NCBI RefSeq assembly: GCF_018129995.1
Contig: NZ_JAFCKS010000001.1
Coordinates: 1,151,001-1,215,000 of the forward strand
Source: Bradyrhizobium sp. SZCCT0153
GTDB lineage: Bacteria > Pseudomonadota > Alphaproteobacteria > Rhizobiales > Xanthobacteraceae
Reading direction: 5' to 3'
Length of the DNA stretch: 64,000 nt
In this document: positions 8,605 through 17,336 of the stretch, one piece after another
How positions within the stretch are numbered: the stretch's first letter is position 1
Layout of the letters: every line of letters starts with the position of its first letter
The notes under the pieces: model-generated
Told to the model about the DNA's origin: nothing
The model's database searches: none
What the model saw: only the letters and a program-made list of their open reading frames with translations
Program-made: the position numbers and the translations under genes

Positions 8605-10389
8605 CTACGCTGCCAGAACCAGTTCGCCAACCTCGCTCATGCCGGCATCGCGCTCGCCGAGCAGCAGTGCCGCGATCTTCGCTTGCACCGCATTTTCCGT
8701 CAGCCGGAACGGATCGCTCGGCGACACCCGATGATCGATCACCAGACGCGACAGCAGCAGCCGGCGCGCATCGCCGCGCATGTCGTGGATGCGATGCGCC
8801 TCCCAGGCAAGCGCGACCGCGCTTGCGACATGGTAGAGCAGGCTGGTGGCGCGCCGCGCATCGGCCTCGTTGTCGGCCTTGCCCGCCACCTCGCGCGCAA
8901 AGCCGACTGCGCGATCGACGAGACCGCGCAGACGGTCGCGCCAGGCTTGCGGCACGGAGGCACTGTCGTCGAGCCGGGCATGCAGATCGGCCGCGAGCGC
9001 GGATTCGGCGCCGTGACGGCCGACCGCGCGCCGCAGCGCATCGATCGCGACGATGTTGCCGGTGCCTTCCCAGACCGAGCCGAGATGCGCATCGCGCAGC
9101 AGCCGCGCCGTCGCGAATTCCTCGATATAGCCGATGCCGCCGCGCATCTCGAGCGCATCGCCGCAGACCTTTCGCGCATCGCGCGTGGCGCGGAATTTCA
9201 GGGTCGGCGTCAGGATGCGCAGCAGCGCCGCCGCGTCCTGGCTGCCGCCCTCGGCGCGGTCGAGCGCGTCGGCCGTGAGGAAGCTCATCGACAGCGCCTG
9301 CTCGACCGGCAGCATGATCTTCAACATCTGCCTTCGGCCGAGCGGCAGGTCGATGATGCGGTTGCCGAACACCACACGGTTCATCGCCACGGTCATCGCG
9401 TCGTGGTAGGCCCGACGCATCAGCGCGGTGGATTTGACCCCGTTGGAGAGCCGCGACGAGTTCACCATCTCGGCCATCTGCACAAAGCCGCGGTCGAGCT
9501 TGCCGACCGCATAGGCGATCGCGCCTTCGAGCTTGATCTCGCCCGAGGCCATCGAGCGCGTGCCGAGCTTGTCCTTGAGGCGCACGATCCGGTAGTGATT
9601 CTGCGAACCGTCGTCGAGGAAGCGCGGCATCAGGAACAGGCCGACGCCGCGCGTGCCGGGGCCGGCGCCTTCGGGGCGCGCCAGCAGCATCACGACCTTG
9701 GCGTCGGCGTTCGAGCAGAACCATTTCTCGCCGTGGAGGCGCCAATGGTCACCCTCCTGCACCGCGCGCGTGGTCAGGGTGCCGACGTCGGAGCCGCCTT
9801 CCTTCTCGGTCATGAACTGACCGCCCTGCGTCAGCTTGCTCATGTCGGTCTGGGTCAGGCCGTCGAGATATTTTGCCTTCAGCGCCTCGCTGCCGAAATT
9901 CGCCAGCAGCTTTGCGCAGCCGTCGGTGACGTTGATCGGGCAGCCCATGCCGAATTCGGTCTGGTTGAACAGGAAGGTGAAAGCGTGCTTGGCGACGACG
10001 GGATATTTGTCCGGCCAGCCCATGATGCCCTTGCGGATCGAGAGCGCGTGGATGCCGAACTCGCCGAACGCGGCGTTCTCCAATTCACGATAAGCGGGGT
10101 GGTATTCGATCCACTGCACGTCGCGGCCGAACTTGTCGCGCTGGTGCAGCACCGGCGTGTGATGATCGGCGAGCCGCGCACACTCGTCGAGACGGCCGCC
10201 GGCGAGCTCGCCGAGTCGATCGAGATGCGGCTCGATGTGACGGAACAGCGCCTCCGGCAGATGGATGCGCAAGAGGTCGGTGAGTGCCGGATCGGCGCGA
10301 TAGAAATTCATGCCGCTGGTATCGGGCGCTAGCAGTCCGGATGGTGCGGCCGCGACGTGTTTTGGCTGCGCTGGGACCGGCTTCTGCAT
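8605..10389 (-). CDS. AidB-like acyl-CoA dehydrogenase
   Basis: The 594-residue flavoenzyme has an acyl-CoA dehydrogenase fold. It is longer than the common 380-residue form and resembles the AidB/FadE-like branch. It shows MTEKEGGSDVGTLTTRA, GEKWFCSNADAKV, LKDKLGTRSMASGEI, the RGGIGYIEEF segment that carries the catalytic Glu in this group, and VWEGTGNIVAIDALR. A C-terminal helical extension of about 120 residues follows. AGAGGACG precedes the ATG. Its physiological acyl-CoA is unknown. AidB itself is tied to protection from alkylation, but many rhizobial homologues are probably catabolic. Neighbouring SDR and enoyl-CoA hydratase genes fit a fatty-acid oxidation context. Confidence 0.9.
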   Translation of the reverse strand: MQKPVPAQPKHVAAAPSGLLAPDTSGMNFYRADPALTDLLRIHLPEALFRHIEPHLDRLGELAGGRLDECARLADHHTPVLHQRDKFGRDVQWIEYHPAYRELENAAFGEFGIHALSIRKGIMGWPDKYPVVAKHAFTFLFNQTEFGMGCPINVTDGCAKLLANFGSEALKAKYLDGLTQTDMSKLTQGGQFMTEKEGGSDVGTLTTRAVQEGDHWRLHGEKWFCSNADAKVVMLLARPEGAGPGTRGVGLFLMPRFLDDGSQNHYRIVRLKDKLGTRSMASGEIKLEGAIAYAVGKLDRGFVQMAEMVNSSRLSNGVKSTALMRRAYHDAMTVAMNRVVFGNRIIDLPLGRRQMLKIMLPVEQALSMSFLTADALDRAEGGSQDAAALLRILTPTLKFRATRDARKVCGDALEMRGGIGYIEEFATARLLRDAHLGSVWEGTGNIVAIDALRRAVGRHGAESALAADLHARLDDSASVPQAWRDRLRGLVDRAVGFAREVAGKADNEADARRATSLLYHVASAVALAWEAHRIHDMRGDARRLLLSRLVIDHRVSPSDPFRLTENAVQAKIAALLLGERDAGMSEVGELVLAA

Positions 10390-10611
10390 GATCGTCCTCT
10401 TCGTTTCCGCCCGACGGCAATTCTTAACGCTTGCCGCTTGGGATGATGTCGATCATGCTCCAGTCGCGAAAGCGGATAAAGCCGCAAATTGTCGGGGAGG
10501 CATGATCGCCGTGAGGGAGCAATTCGCTCTGCGGAATTGTGATCGTCCCGGCTGGTTGTCCGCTCGGCGGATGCATAGATCAGCGGCTTCCCGTCTCCGA
10601 GAGATCAGGCC

Positions 10612-11313
10612 ATGGAACACCCGAAATACAAGATCGCCCTCATCGTCGGCGCTGGCGAGGGCTTGAGCGCCTCGCTGGCGCGGCTGCTGTCCGCTCAAGG
10701 CATCCGCGTCGCACTGGCCGCGCGAAAGATCGAGAAGCTTGGCGCGCTCTGCAGCGAGACCGGCGCCAAGGCCTATGCCTGCAACGCCACCGAGCCTGAG
10801 GAGGTCGAGCGCCTGTTCGGCCTGGTCGAGCGCGAGATCGGCACGCCCGACCTCGTCGTCTACAATGCCAGCGGCCGCGCGCGCGGGCCGTTCGTAGACC
10901 TCGTTCCGGCCGACGTCGCGAATGCGATCGCGGTCAGCGGCTACGGCGGCTTCCTGGTGGCGCAGCAGGCGGCCAAGCGCATGCTGCCGAACAAGCACGG
11001 CGCGATCCTGTTCACCGGCGCCTCCGCCAGCGTCAAGGGTTATGCGCAGTCGGCACCGTTCGCTATGGGCAAATTCGCGCTGCGCGGCCTCGCACAGAGC
11101 ATGGCGCGCGAATTGTCGCCGCAGGGCATTCATGTCGCGCATTTCGTCATCGACGGCGGCATCAAGAGCACGACGCGCACAGAGCCTGCCGACAAGCCGG
11201 ACTCGATGCTCGATCCCGACGCGATCGCGGAGAGCTATTGGAACGTGCTGCAACAGCCGCGCAGCGCCTGGAGCTGGGAGCTTGAGCTGCGGCCGTGGGT
11301 TGAGAAGTTTTAA
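10612..11313 (+). CDS. SDR family oxidoreductase lacking the catalytic Tyr
   Basis: This 233-residue short-chain dehydrogenase-like protein has an unusual cofactor motif, IVGAGEGLSASLARLL, in place of TGxxxGxG. The NNAG position reads YNASG, and a Ser-containing FTGASASVKGYAQ follows. The usual YxxxK reads FAMGK, so the catalytic Tyr is Phe while Lys is kept. The following ALRGLAQSMARELSPQGIHVAH segment is normal for the fold. The protein may still bind NAD(P) but is unlikely to reduce by the standard mechanism. GAGAGATCAGG precedes the ATG. It is divergent from the acyl-CoA dehydrogenase gene and precedes an enoyl-CoA hydratase gene, with a palindromic repeat between them. Confidence 0.88.
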   Translation: MEHPKYKIALIVGAGEGLSASLARLLSAQGIRVALAARKIEKLGALCSETGAKAYACNATEPEEVERLFGLVEREIGTPDLVVYNASGRARGPFVDLVPADVANAIAVSGYGGFLVAQQAAKRMLPNKHGAILFTGASASVKGYAQSAPFAMGKFALRGLAQSMARELSPQGIHVAHFVIDGGIKSTTRTEPADKPDSMLDPDAIAESYWNVLQQPRSAWSWELELRPWVEKF

Positions 11314-11325
11314 ACGGGCTGCCGA

Positions 11326-11409
11326 GGGTGGGCGAAGGCGCAGCGCGCCGTGCCCGCCTTCGCGAACACCGGATGCGGAAATGGTGGGTACGCTTCACTT
11401 TGCCCACCC
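11326..11409. repeat. Interspersed palindromic repeat, family A, copy 1
   Basis: The element begins GGGTGGGCGAAGGCG and ends CGCTTCACTTTGCCCACCC, so its two ends are near inverted repeats. It sits between the SDR and enoyl-CoA hydratase genes. Related elements with the same ends are at 23640-23726 and 26431-26518. The internal part differs among copies. Confidence 0.75.
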
Positions 11410-11428
11410 GACAAGAGTAGGGAGCGAT

Positions 11429-12259
11429 ATGAGCACGGAAACCACCATCGACACCGGCACCAGCGAACTCCTCTGTGTCATCCGCGACCGCGTCGCGGTC
11501 ATCACGCTGAATCGGCCGGAGGCGCGCAATTCGCTGTCGGACCTGCTGACGCCGGCGCTGCGCACCATGATCCGGACCTGCGGCGAGAACCCCAATGTCG
11601 GCGCGCTGCTGCTCACCGGCGCCGGCGAAGCGTTCTGCGCCGGCGGCAACGTCAAGGGCATGGGTGCGCATCGCGATCCGAAGAAGCTGGAGATGTCGCT
11701 CGAGGACCGCATCGCCGATCTCCAGGAGCGGCAGCGGCTGCTCACCGGCGCGCTGGTGTCGGTGCGCAAGCCGACCATCGCCGCGCTGCCGGGGCCGGCG
11801 GTCGGCGCGGGTCTCGCCATCGCCATGGCCTGCGACATCCGCATCGCCGCGCAATCGGCCTTCGTTGCCACCGGCTATGCCCGCATCGCGCTCAGCGGCG
11901 ATTACGGCATCGCCTGGCTGTTGACGCGCCTCGTCGGCACAGCGCGGGCGCGCGAATTGATGTTCACCGGCGATCGGGTCGATGCCGCGCGTTGCGAGGC
12001 CATTGGCCTCGTCAATCGCGTCGTGCCTGATGACAAATTGCAGGCCGAGGCCTTCGCCCTGGCCAAGTCCCTCGCCGAAGGCCCGCGCCTCGCGCTGCGC
12101 TACATGAAGGACAATCTCGACGAGGCCCTCCAGTTCGACTTCGAGACCGCGCGCGACCATGAAGCCGAACGATTGATCCGCCTGACCACGACCGCCGATC
12201 ACAAGGAAGCCGTGCAGGCCTTCATCGAGAAGCGCAAGGCGGTGTTCACGGGGAAGTAG
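11429..12259 (+). CDS. Enoyl-CoA hydratase/isomerase family protein
   Basis: This 276-residue crotonase-fold protein would hydrate or isomerise an enoyl-CoA. The oxyanion-hole segment GAGEAFCAGGNVKGMG and the second oxyanion region LPGPAVGAGLAIAMACDIRIAA are clear. The later RLVGTARARELMFTGDRVDA and GLVNRVVPDD motifs are also typical. The frame is open far upstream, but the ATG at 11429 (after GGGAGCGAT) is the start that gives a normal N-terminus. The position of the usual catalytic Glu reads GYARIALSGDYG, so the chemistry may differ from classic hydratases. It probably works with the nearby acyl-CoA dehydrogenase, although the two are on opposite strands. Confidence 0.9.
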   Translation: MSTETTIDTGTSELLCVIRDRVAVITLNRPEARNSLSDLLTPALRTMIRTCGENPNVGALLLTGAGEAFCAGGNVKGMGAHRDPKKLEMSLEDRIADLQERQRLLTGALVSVRKPTIAALPGPAVGAGLAIAMACDIRIAAQSAFVATGYARIALSGDYGIAWLLTRLVGTARARELMFTGDRVDAARCEAIGLVNRVVPDDKLQAEAFALAKSLAEGPRLALRYMKDNLDEALQFDFETARDHEAERLIRLTTTADHKEAVQAFIEKRKAVFTGK

Positions 12260-12281
12260 GGCTTCGCGGCCTGCGTGAGCA

Positions 12282-12311
12282 CAAAAAATGCCCGGCCCTG
12301 GAGGACCGGGC
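12282..12311 (-). terminator. Rho-independent terminator for the GNAT gene
   Basis: Read on the minus strand, GCCCGGTCC pairs with GGGCCGGGC (one bulge) and is followed by ATTTTTT. It lies 12 bases past the acetyltransferase stop codon and also closes the convergent enoyl-CoA hydratase gene. Confidence 0.8.
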
Positions 12312-12322
12312 TTGCAGTGGTG

Positions 12323-12946
12323 TCAGACCGAGGCTGAGGGGCTTTCGGCCTGACGGGAAAGGGCGGCGAGCCGCCAGCTCGCACAGGGAATGTCCTTTGG
12401 CGCGACCGTGATGTCCTTGTCGAAACGCACCAGCTTCCAGTCGTCCGGATGGTTGACGAAAGCAAAGCCGGATTTGCGGGCGAGCGAGATCATGGCTTCA
12501 TTGGAGCGCAGCGTGTCGCCGAACATCTGCTCGGCGCCAAGCGCGGCTGCGCGGCATTCAAGATTCTTCATCAGCACGGTGGCGATGCCGTGGCCCTGCC
12601 AGCGATCGTCGACCGACAGGCCGAACTCGAGCGTCGCGGTCTCCGCATGCAGCGCATAGCGCGCTTCCGCGACGATGGTCTCGAATCCGTCGACCATCAT
12701 TGTCGCGACCACGGTAAACCGGTCGCGCTCGCCGATCTCGAGGAACTCGTGCAGCAGGCCCTTCGGCAGCTCGCTGATGGCGCCGAAGAAGCGGTTGTAG
12801 CGGGAGCGGGTCGTGAGCGAGCGGAAATAATGCTGAAGCTCGTCGGTATCGCGCGGCTCGACGAAACGAACGCTCACCGCCTCGCCGTGCCGGGTGCGCA
12901 GCGCGTCCGAATATTGCTTCAAATCTTCCAGGCGAAGGGTGCTCAT
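12323..12946 (-). CDS. GNAT family N-acetyltransferase
   Basis: This 207-residue acetyltransferase has the acetyl-CoA-binding motif A as DRWQGHGIATVLMKNL (near residues 125-140) and motif B as SNEAMISLARKSGFAFV near the C-terminus. The N-terminal half (YFRSLTTRSRYNRFFGAI) resembles the stand-alone GNAT domains found at the end of protein-acetylating Pat enzymes. The acceptor is unknown. It ends at a clear terminator. A DUF1127 gene lies 80 bases upstream on the same strand. Confidence 0.88.
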   Translation of the reverse strand: MSTLRLEDLKQYSDALRTRHGEAVSVRFVEPRDTDELQHYFRSLTTRSRYNRFFGAISELPKGLLHEFLEIGERDRFTVVATMMVDGFETIVAEARYALHAETATLEFGLSVDDRWQGHGIATVLMKNLECRAAALGAEQMFGDTLRSNEAMISLARKSGFAFVNHPDDWKLVRFDKDITVAPKDIPCASWRLAALSRQAESPSASV

Positions 12947-13026
12947 GACACGTGCCCCAAAGAGGACCTAACGAAAGAGGGACCGCCGGCGCCCCTGTGA
13001 TCAGGCGGCGCCGGCCTGGCGGCCAA

Positions 13027-13230
13027 TCAGGCCCGCCAGAAGGGCTTGTCGGCCTCATAGGCGATGTCGGTCCAGGACAGGCCGACATCGTGCAGGTCGC
13101 GCGCCGTCCAATTGCTGAGCTCGCGACGGGTCCGGTAGCGCTCATGCCAGACGTGAATCGTCTCGCCGATCTGCTGGAGCAGACCGGCCGCATGATGATT
13201 TGTCATCGAATTCTGGGTCAAAGTAGACAT
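13027..13230 (-). CDS. DUF1127 domain small protein
   Basis: This 67-residue protein has the DUF1127 pattern in its second half: a basic amphipathic helix WHERYRTRRELSNW followed by the signature L-x-DVGLSWTDIAYEADKPFW. AAGGAGCTGAAA stands directly before the ATG, a strong ribosome-binding site. DUF1127 proteins in rhizobia and Agrobacterium bind RNA or affect phosphate and carbon metabolism, but the role of this one is unknown. Its promoter must share the 110-base region with the divergent LysR gene. Confidence 0.88.
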   Translation of the reverse strand: MSTLTQNSMTNHHAAGLLQQIGETIHVWHERYRTRRELSNWTARDLHDVGLSWTDIAYEADKPFWRA

Positions 13231-13340
13231 TTTCAGCTCCTTGAGCTAAGTTGACCGCTAATATCTGCTTCTCAGTGCGCTGCGACAAACGACAATTTGT
13301 ACCCTTTCGCATGAAATAACGTCATGCATCCTGCTGCCAG

Positions 13341-14240
13341 ATGACTGCCAGATTGCCCTCCCTGAACGGATTGCGGGCCTTTGAGGCCGCGGCGCGCCAT
13401 CTCAGCTTCACGCTGGCCGCGTCGGAGCTGAACGTGACCCAGACCGCAATCAGCCATCAGATCCGCAGGCTCGAGGAGGAGCTCGGCATCCGCCTGTTCG
13501 TCCGGCAGAACCGCGCGCTGCAGCTGACGCCGGAGGCGCGCGACTATTTGCCGGGCGTCCGTGCCGCCTTCAACGACCTTCGCCTCGCCACCGACCGCCT
13601 GCTGCGGAAGGAGGACGACAAGGTGCTGACCGTCTCGACGCTGGCCTCGCTCGCCGCAAAATGGCTGCTGCCGCGGCTGACCGATTTTCAGGAGCAGCAT
13701 CCCGGCATCGACGTCCGGATCACCACCTCCACCAGTCTCGTCGACTTCCAGCGCGACAATGTCGATGCCGCGATCCGCTACGGCCGCGGCCAGTGGCCGG
13801 GCCTGCGCGCCGACTGGCTGATGGCGGACGAGCTGTTTCCGGTGTGCAGCCCATCCCTCCTGCGTGGCGACAAGCCGCTGCGCTGCCCCGAGGATCTCAA
13901 GAGCCACATGCTGCTGCACACCTCCAACGCCAACAGCGACGACTGGCGGCTATGGCTGACGGCGGCGGGCCAGCCGGTCGACATCGCCAGGCAGCCCGGC
14001 ATCACCTTCGACATGATCTTCATGACGATCCAGGCCGCGATCGACGGTATCGGCGTGGCGATGGGGCGGACGTCCTACGTCCAGGACGACATTGCCAAGG
14101 GGCGACTGGTGGTCCCCTTCAAGATCGCGCTGCCCGCCGATGCCGGGTTCTACCTGGTCGCGCCGGAGGGCCGCCGCGCGGCGCCGAAGCTCGCCGCATT
14201 CCGTGACTGGATGATCGCTGCGACGCGGAATAAAGTCTGA
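13341..14240 (+). CDS. LysR family transcriptional regulator (GcvA-like)
   Basis: The 299-residue regulator has an N-terminal winged helix-turn-helix (LNGLRAFEAAARHLSFTLAA, then NVTQTAISHQIRRLEEELG) and a C-terminal co-inducer domain. The region after the HTH, VRQNRALQLTPEARDYLPGV, and the PRLTDFQEQHPGIDVRI start of the effector domain match the GcvA subgroup. It is divergent from the DUF1127 gene and is followed on the same strand by a citrate-type symporter, which is a plausible but unproven target. Confidence 0.9.
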   Translation: MTARLPSLNGLRAFEAAARHLSFTLAASELNVTQTAISHQIRRLEEELGIRLFVRQNRALQLTPEARDYLPGVRAAFNDLRLATDRLLRKEDDKVLTVSTLASLAAKWLLPRLTDFQEQHPGIDVRITTSTSLVDFQRDNVDAAIRYGRGQWPGLRADWLMADELFPVCSPSLLRGDKPLRCPEDLKSHMLLHTSNANSDDWRLWLTAAGQPVDIARQPGITFDMIFMTIQAAIDGIGVAMGRTSYVQDDIAKGRLVVPFKIALPADAGFYLVAPEGRRAAPKLAAFRDWMIAATRNKV

Positions 14241-14383
14241 AAAATCATCAGCTTCCGTGGCAAAATCGATTGACTCGCAGCGCCCCGCGCGAGAAGGGGT
14301 AGGACAGATTGTCGCAGCAACAATCCGTCGCCTGCCGTGAAGTCAGTTCCCGGTCCGGCCGCATCTTCAAGGGGAGTAATGTC

Positions 14384-15709
14384 ATGGCTGGACCAGCAAC
14401 CAATCCGCCCGAGATCAAGTCGCGCATCGGCGCGATCCTGCGCGCCACATCGGGCAATTTCCTCGAGCAGTTCGACTTCTTCCTGTTCGGCTTCTATGCC
14501 GCCGCCATCGGCAAGGCGTTCTTCCCCTCGACCAACGAAACTGCGTCACTGCTCAACACCTTCGGCGTGTTCTGGCTCGGCGCGCTGATGCGCCCTGTCG
14601 GCGCGATCGTGCTCGGGGCCTATATCGACCGCATCGGCCGCCGCCAGGGCCTGATCGTCACGCTCGGCATCATGGCTATCGGCACCGTCGTGATCGCCTT
14701 CTGTCCGAGCTACGCCACCATCGGGATCGCGGCGCCGGTCATCGTGCTGATCGGACGCCTGCTGCAGGGCTTCTCCGCCGGCGTCGAGCTCGGCGGCGTG
14801 TCGGTGTATCTCGCGGAAATCTCCACGCCCGGCAATCGCGGCTTCTACACCTCGTTCCAGTCGTCGAGCCAGCAGGTCGCGATCTTCGTGGCCTCGATCC
14901 TCGGCTTCATCCTGTCCGAGGTGATGCCGGCCGACATGGTGGCCGCCTGGGGCTGGCGCATTCCCTTCTTCGTCGGCTGCATGATCATTCCGCTGATCTT
15001 CTTCCTGCGCCGGACGCTCGAGGAGACGCCGGCGTTCCTGGCCATGAAGAAGCATCCGACGGCGAGCGAAGTGTTCGCCTCCGCGCTCGCCAACTGGCGC
15101 ATCGTCCTCCTCGGCATGATGATCGCGATCCTGACGACGACGACGTTCTACTTCGTCACCGTGTACACGCCGACCTTCGGCAAGACCGTGCTGAAACTGT
15201 CGACGCAGGACGCGCTGCTGGTGACGCTGCTCGTCGCCGTGACCAATTTCTTCTGGAATCCGGTCGGCGGCGCATTGTCCGACCGCATCGGCCGCAAGCC
15301 GGTGCTGATCACCATCGCCTGCCTGTCGCTGGTCACCGCCTATCCGGCACTGCACTGGCTGGTGGCGGCGCCGAGCTTCGGCAAGCTGCTCGCGGTCGAG
15401 ATGATGTTCTCGTTCTATTTCGGCGTCTACAGCGGCACCATGCTCGGTGCGCTGGTCGAGATCGTGCCGGCGCATGTGCGCACCACCTGCTTCTCGCTGG
15501 CGTTTGCGCTCGCGGCTGCGCTATTCGGCACCTTCACGCCATTCGCCTCGACCTTGCTGATCGAGCACACCGGCGACAAGGCCTCGCCCGGCTTCTGGCT
15601 GATGTTCGCGGCATTGCTCGGCATCATCGCGGCCTCGGTCGTCTATCGCGGCGGCGGCAGGGCGGTCCCGACGTATGATGCGGTGGTCGAGCCGGTCGCG
15701 GGACATTGA
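14384..15709 (+). CDS. MFS metabolite:H+ symporter (citrate/tricarballylate-type)
   Basis: This 441-residue, 12-helix inner-membrane carrier belongs to the metabolite:H+ symporter family. The start region [21 protein letters not shown], the loop [34 protein letters not shown] and [10 protein letters not shown] all resemble CitA/TcuC citrate-proton symporters. GGGGAG is seven bases ahead of the ATG at 14384. An in-frame TTG at 14309 would add 25 polar residues and is rejected. The likely substrate is a tri- or dicarboxylate, inferred by family resemblance only. The gene converges with the Rieske operon at a perfect hairpin. Confidence 0.9.
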   Translation: MAGPATNPPEIKSRIGAILRATSGNFLEQFDFFLFGFYAAAIGKAFFPSTNETASLLNTFGVFWLGALMRPVGAIVLGAYIDRIGRRQGLIVTLGIMAIGTVVIAFCPSYATIGIAAPVIVLIGRLLQGFSAGVELGGVSVYLAEISTPGNRGFYTSFQSSSQQVAIFVASILGFILSEVMPADMVAAWGWRIPFFVGCMIIPLIFFLRRTLEETPAFLAMKKHPTASEVFASALANWRIVLLGMMIAILTTTTFYFVTVYTPTFGKTVLKLSTQDALLVTLLVAVTNFFWNPVGGALSDRIGRKPVLITIACLSLVTAYPALHWLVAAPSFGKLLAVEMMFSFYFGVYSGTMLGALVEIVPAHVRTTCFSLAFALAAALFGTFTPFASTLLIEHTGDKASPGFWLMFAALLGIIAASVVYRGGGRAVPTYDAVVEPVAGH

Positions 15710-15735
15710 TGGTCGCTTCGATCATCGTCGACCTT

Positions 15736-15759
15736 CACCCTCCCGCTCCAGGGAGGGTG
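15736..15759. terminator. Bidirectional hairpin between convergent genes
   Basis: CACCCTCCC (15736-15744) pairs perfectly with GGGAGGGTG (15751-15759) around a six-base loop. It lies between the convergent symporter and Rieske genes. There is no T-run on either side. Confidence 0.6.
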
Positions 15760-15775
15760 TGAAACGTGCGGCTGG

Positions 15776-16189
15776 CTACAACTCCACCACCACGTAATCG
15801 CTCTCGACCCGCACCGTAACAGTCTCGGCGACATACGGCCCCCTCACCACGCTCGCACCCGGCTCGACATGGGCCGGGTACGCCTTCGCGCGGAAGCGGC
15901 GGGGATCGCAATAGGACTGGCCGGTGCGGATGTCGAACTCCCAGCCGTGCCAGGGGCAGCGGATGATCTCGCCGAGCCTGGTGTATTCGATCTCACCAGG
16001 GTCGCTGGATTGCGCGAGCCCGATCAGCGGGCCCTCGCACAGCGCCGCGCCCTGATGCGGGCAGCGGTTCATCAGGCCGAAATATTCGCCCTTGATGTTG
16101 AAGACCGCGATCGGCCGCCCGTCGATCTCCAGAAATTTTCGCGTGCCCGGCGGAAGCTCGTCGACGGGAGCGATGACGTGTCTTGCCAT
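15776..16189 (-). CDS. Rieske [2Fe-2S] domain protein
   Basis: This 137-residue soluble ferredoxin-like protein has both cluster-binding boxes: CPHQG (Cys, His) and CPWHGWEF (Cys, His) about 38 residues later. The size matches the ferredoxin component of dioxygenases or a NirD-type protein, with no catalytic oxygenase domain. The ATG at 16189 is 13 bases behind the preceding amidohydrolase stop, making it the third gene of an operon with two amidohydrolases. No oxygenase or reductase gene is nearby. Its electron partner is therefore unknown. The C-terminus ends ESDYVVVEL. Confidence 0.9.
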   Translation of the reverse strand: MARHVIAPVDELPPGTRKFLEIDGRPIAVFNIKGEYFGLMNRCPHQGAALCEGPLIGLAQSSDPGEIEYTRLGEIIRCPWHGWEFDIRTGQSYCDPRRFRAKAYPAHVEPGASVVRGPYVAETVTVRVESDYVVVEL

Positions 16190-16202
16190 CAGGAACTTGC
16201 CA

Positions 16203-17312
16203 TCAGGAAATGCCGTAGAGCTTCTTCGCATTGCCGAGATAAAACGCTTCGCGATTGGCTTCACTGACGCCCGCCGGCAGCACCCGCGACGGCTCGTCAT
16301 AGTCCCAATGCGGATAGTCGGTCGCGAACAGCAGGCGGTCCCAGCCGATCCAATTGATGACGTCGAACAGATCCTCGCGCCGTTCCGGATCCTCCATCGG
16401 CTGCGTCGTCCACCACACCTGCTCGCGGATATATTCGGATGGCGGCCGTTTGACGTGCGGCACCTCGCTGCGCAGCCGCCGCCAGACCTTGTCGAGTCGC
16501 CACGCCAGCGACGGCGCCCAGCCGAAGCCGGCCTCGATCATCACCATCTTCAGTTTCGGGAAGCGCTCGAACACGCCCTCTAACACGAGGCTCGCCAGCG
16601 CGGATTGCTGGCACTGCGAATGGCCCACCATCTCCTCGATGTAATAGGAAGGCCAGCCCGACGGCGTGATCGGGTTGCCGCCGAAGCCGAAGGCGTGCAC
16701 GCCGACGGGCAACCCCGCCTCTTCCGCGGCCTGATAGATCGGCCAGTAGCGGCGCTGGCCGAGCGGCTCGACGTTGCGGCTGAGCAGCAGCACCTGAACG
16801 AAATTCCTATCACCGGCGCGCTCGCGGATTTCGGCGGCGGCGGACAAGCCGTCCTCATTGCCGACGACAATGGACGCCTTCAGCCGCTTATCCTTGCTGG
16901 TCCATTTGTCGATCTGCCAGTCGTTGACCGCGGAGCACAGCGCCGCCGAGAGCTCGTGGTTGCGGATTCCCTGCCCGGTGTTGAGCGGATTGAGCACGCC
17001 CAGCTGTACGTTGTTGGGATCGAGCAGCTGCTTCTGCATGAAGGAGAGCGATGAGCCCTGCGGCCCGCCCTCCGGCGGATAGGCGTCGCGGCGCGAGGCG
17101 TTGGGCTGGGCCTTCGGGTAAGGCGGCCCTTCCATCATGCCCTGATAGGCATGGACGCCGTAGACTTCGAGATGATGCTGCCAGCGTTTGGCGAGATAGG
17201 GATAGAGCTCGGTGCGGGTCGCGCGGGCCGGATGGATGTCGCAGTCCGCGATCGCGGTTTTGACGGTCAGTGGGGAAGCAGCTTCGGTGCTCTCGCGGAA
17301 CTGGATATTCAT
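16203..17312 (-). CDS. Amidohydrolase family protein (COG2159, ACMSD-like)
   Basis: This 369-residue TIM-barrel metallo-enzyme belongs to the amidohydrolase-2 group that includes decarboxylases and hydrolases of aromatic-ring products. The N-terminal metal box is DCDIHP, that is D-x-H rather than H-x-H. Further metal or active-site segments are LPVGVHAFG, a His-containing VGHSQCQQ and the late ATDYPHWDYD. AAAGGAGG precedes the ATG. It is the second gene of a three-gene operon, 24 bases behind a 353-residue paralogue. The close paralogy of the two suggests sequential or heteromeric roles on related substrates, but no substrate can be named. Confidence 0.9.
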   Translation of the reverse strand: MNIQFRESTEAASPLTVKTAIADCDIHPARATRTELYPYLAKRWQHHLEVYGVHAYQGMMEGPPYPKAQPNASRRDAYPPEGGPQGSSLSFMQKQLLDPNNVQLGVLNPLNTGQGIRNHELSAALCSAVNDWQIDKWTSKDKRLKASIVVGNEDGLSAAAEIRERAGDRNFVQVLLLSRNVEPLGQRRYWPIYQAAEEAGLPVGVHAFGFGGNPITPSGWPSYYIEEMVGHSQCQQSALASLVLEGVFERFPKLKMVMIEAGFGWAPSLAWRLDKVWRRLRSEVPHVKRPPSEYIREQVWWTTQPMEDPERREDLFDVINWIGWDRLLFATDYPHWDYDEPSRVLPAGVSEANREAFYLGNAKKLYGIS

Positions 17313-17336
17313 CGCCTTGCCTCCTTTGGCAGCGGG

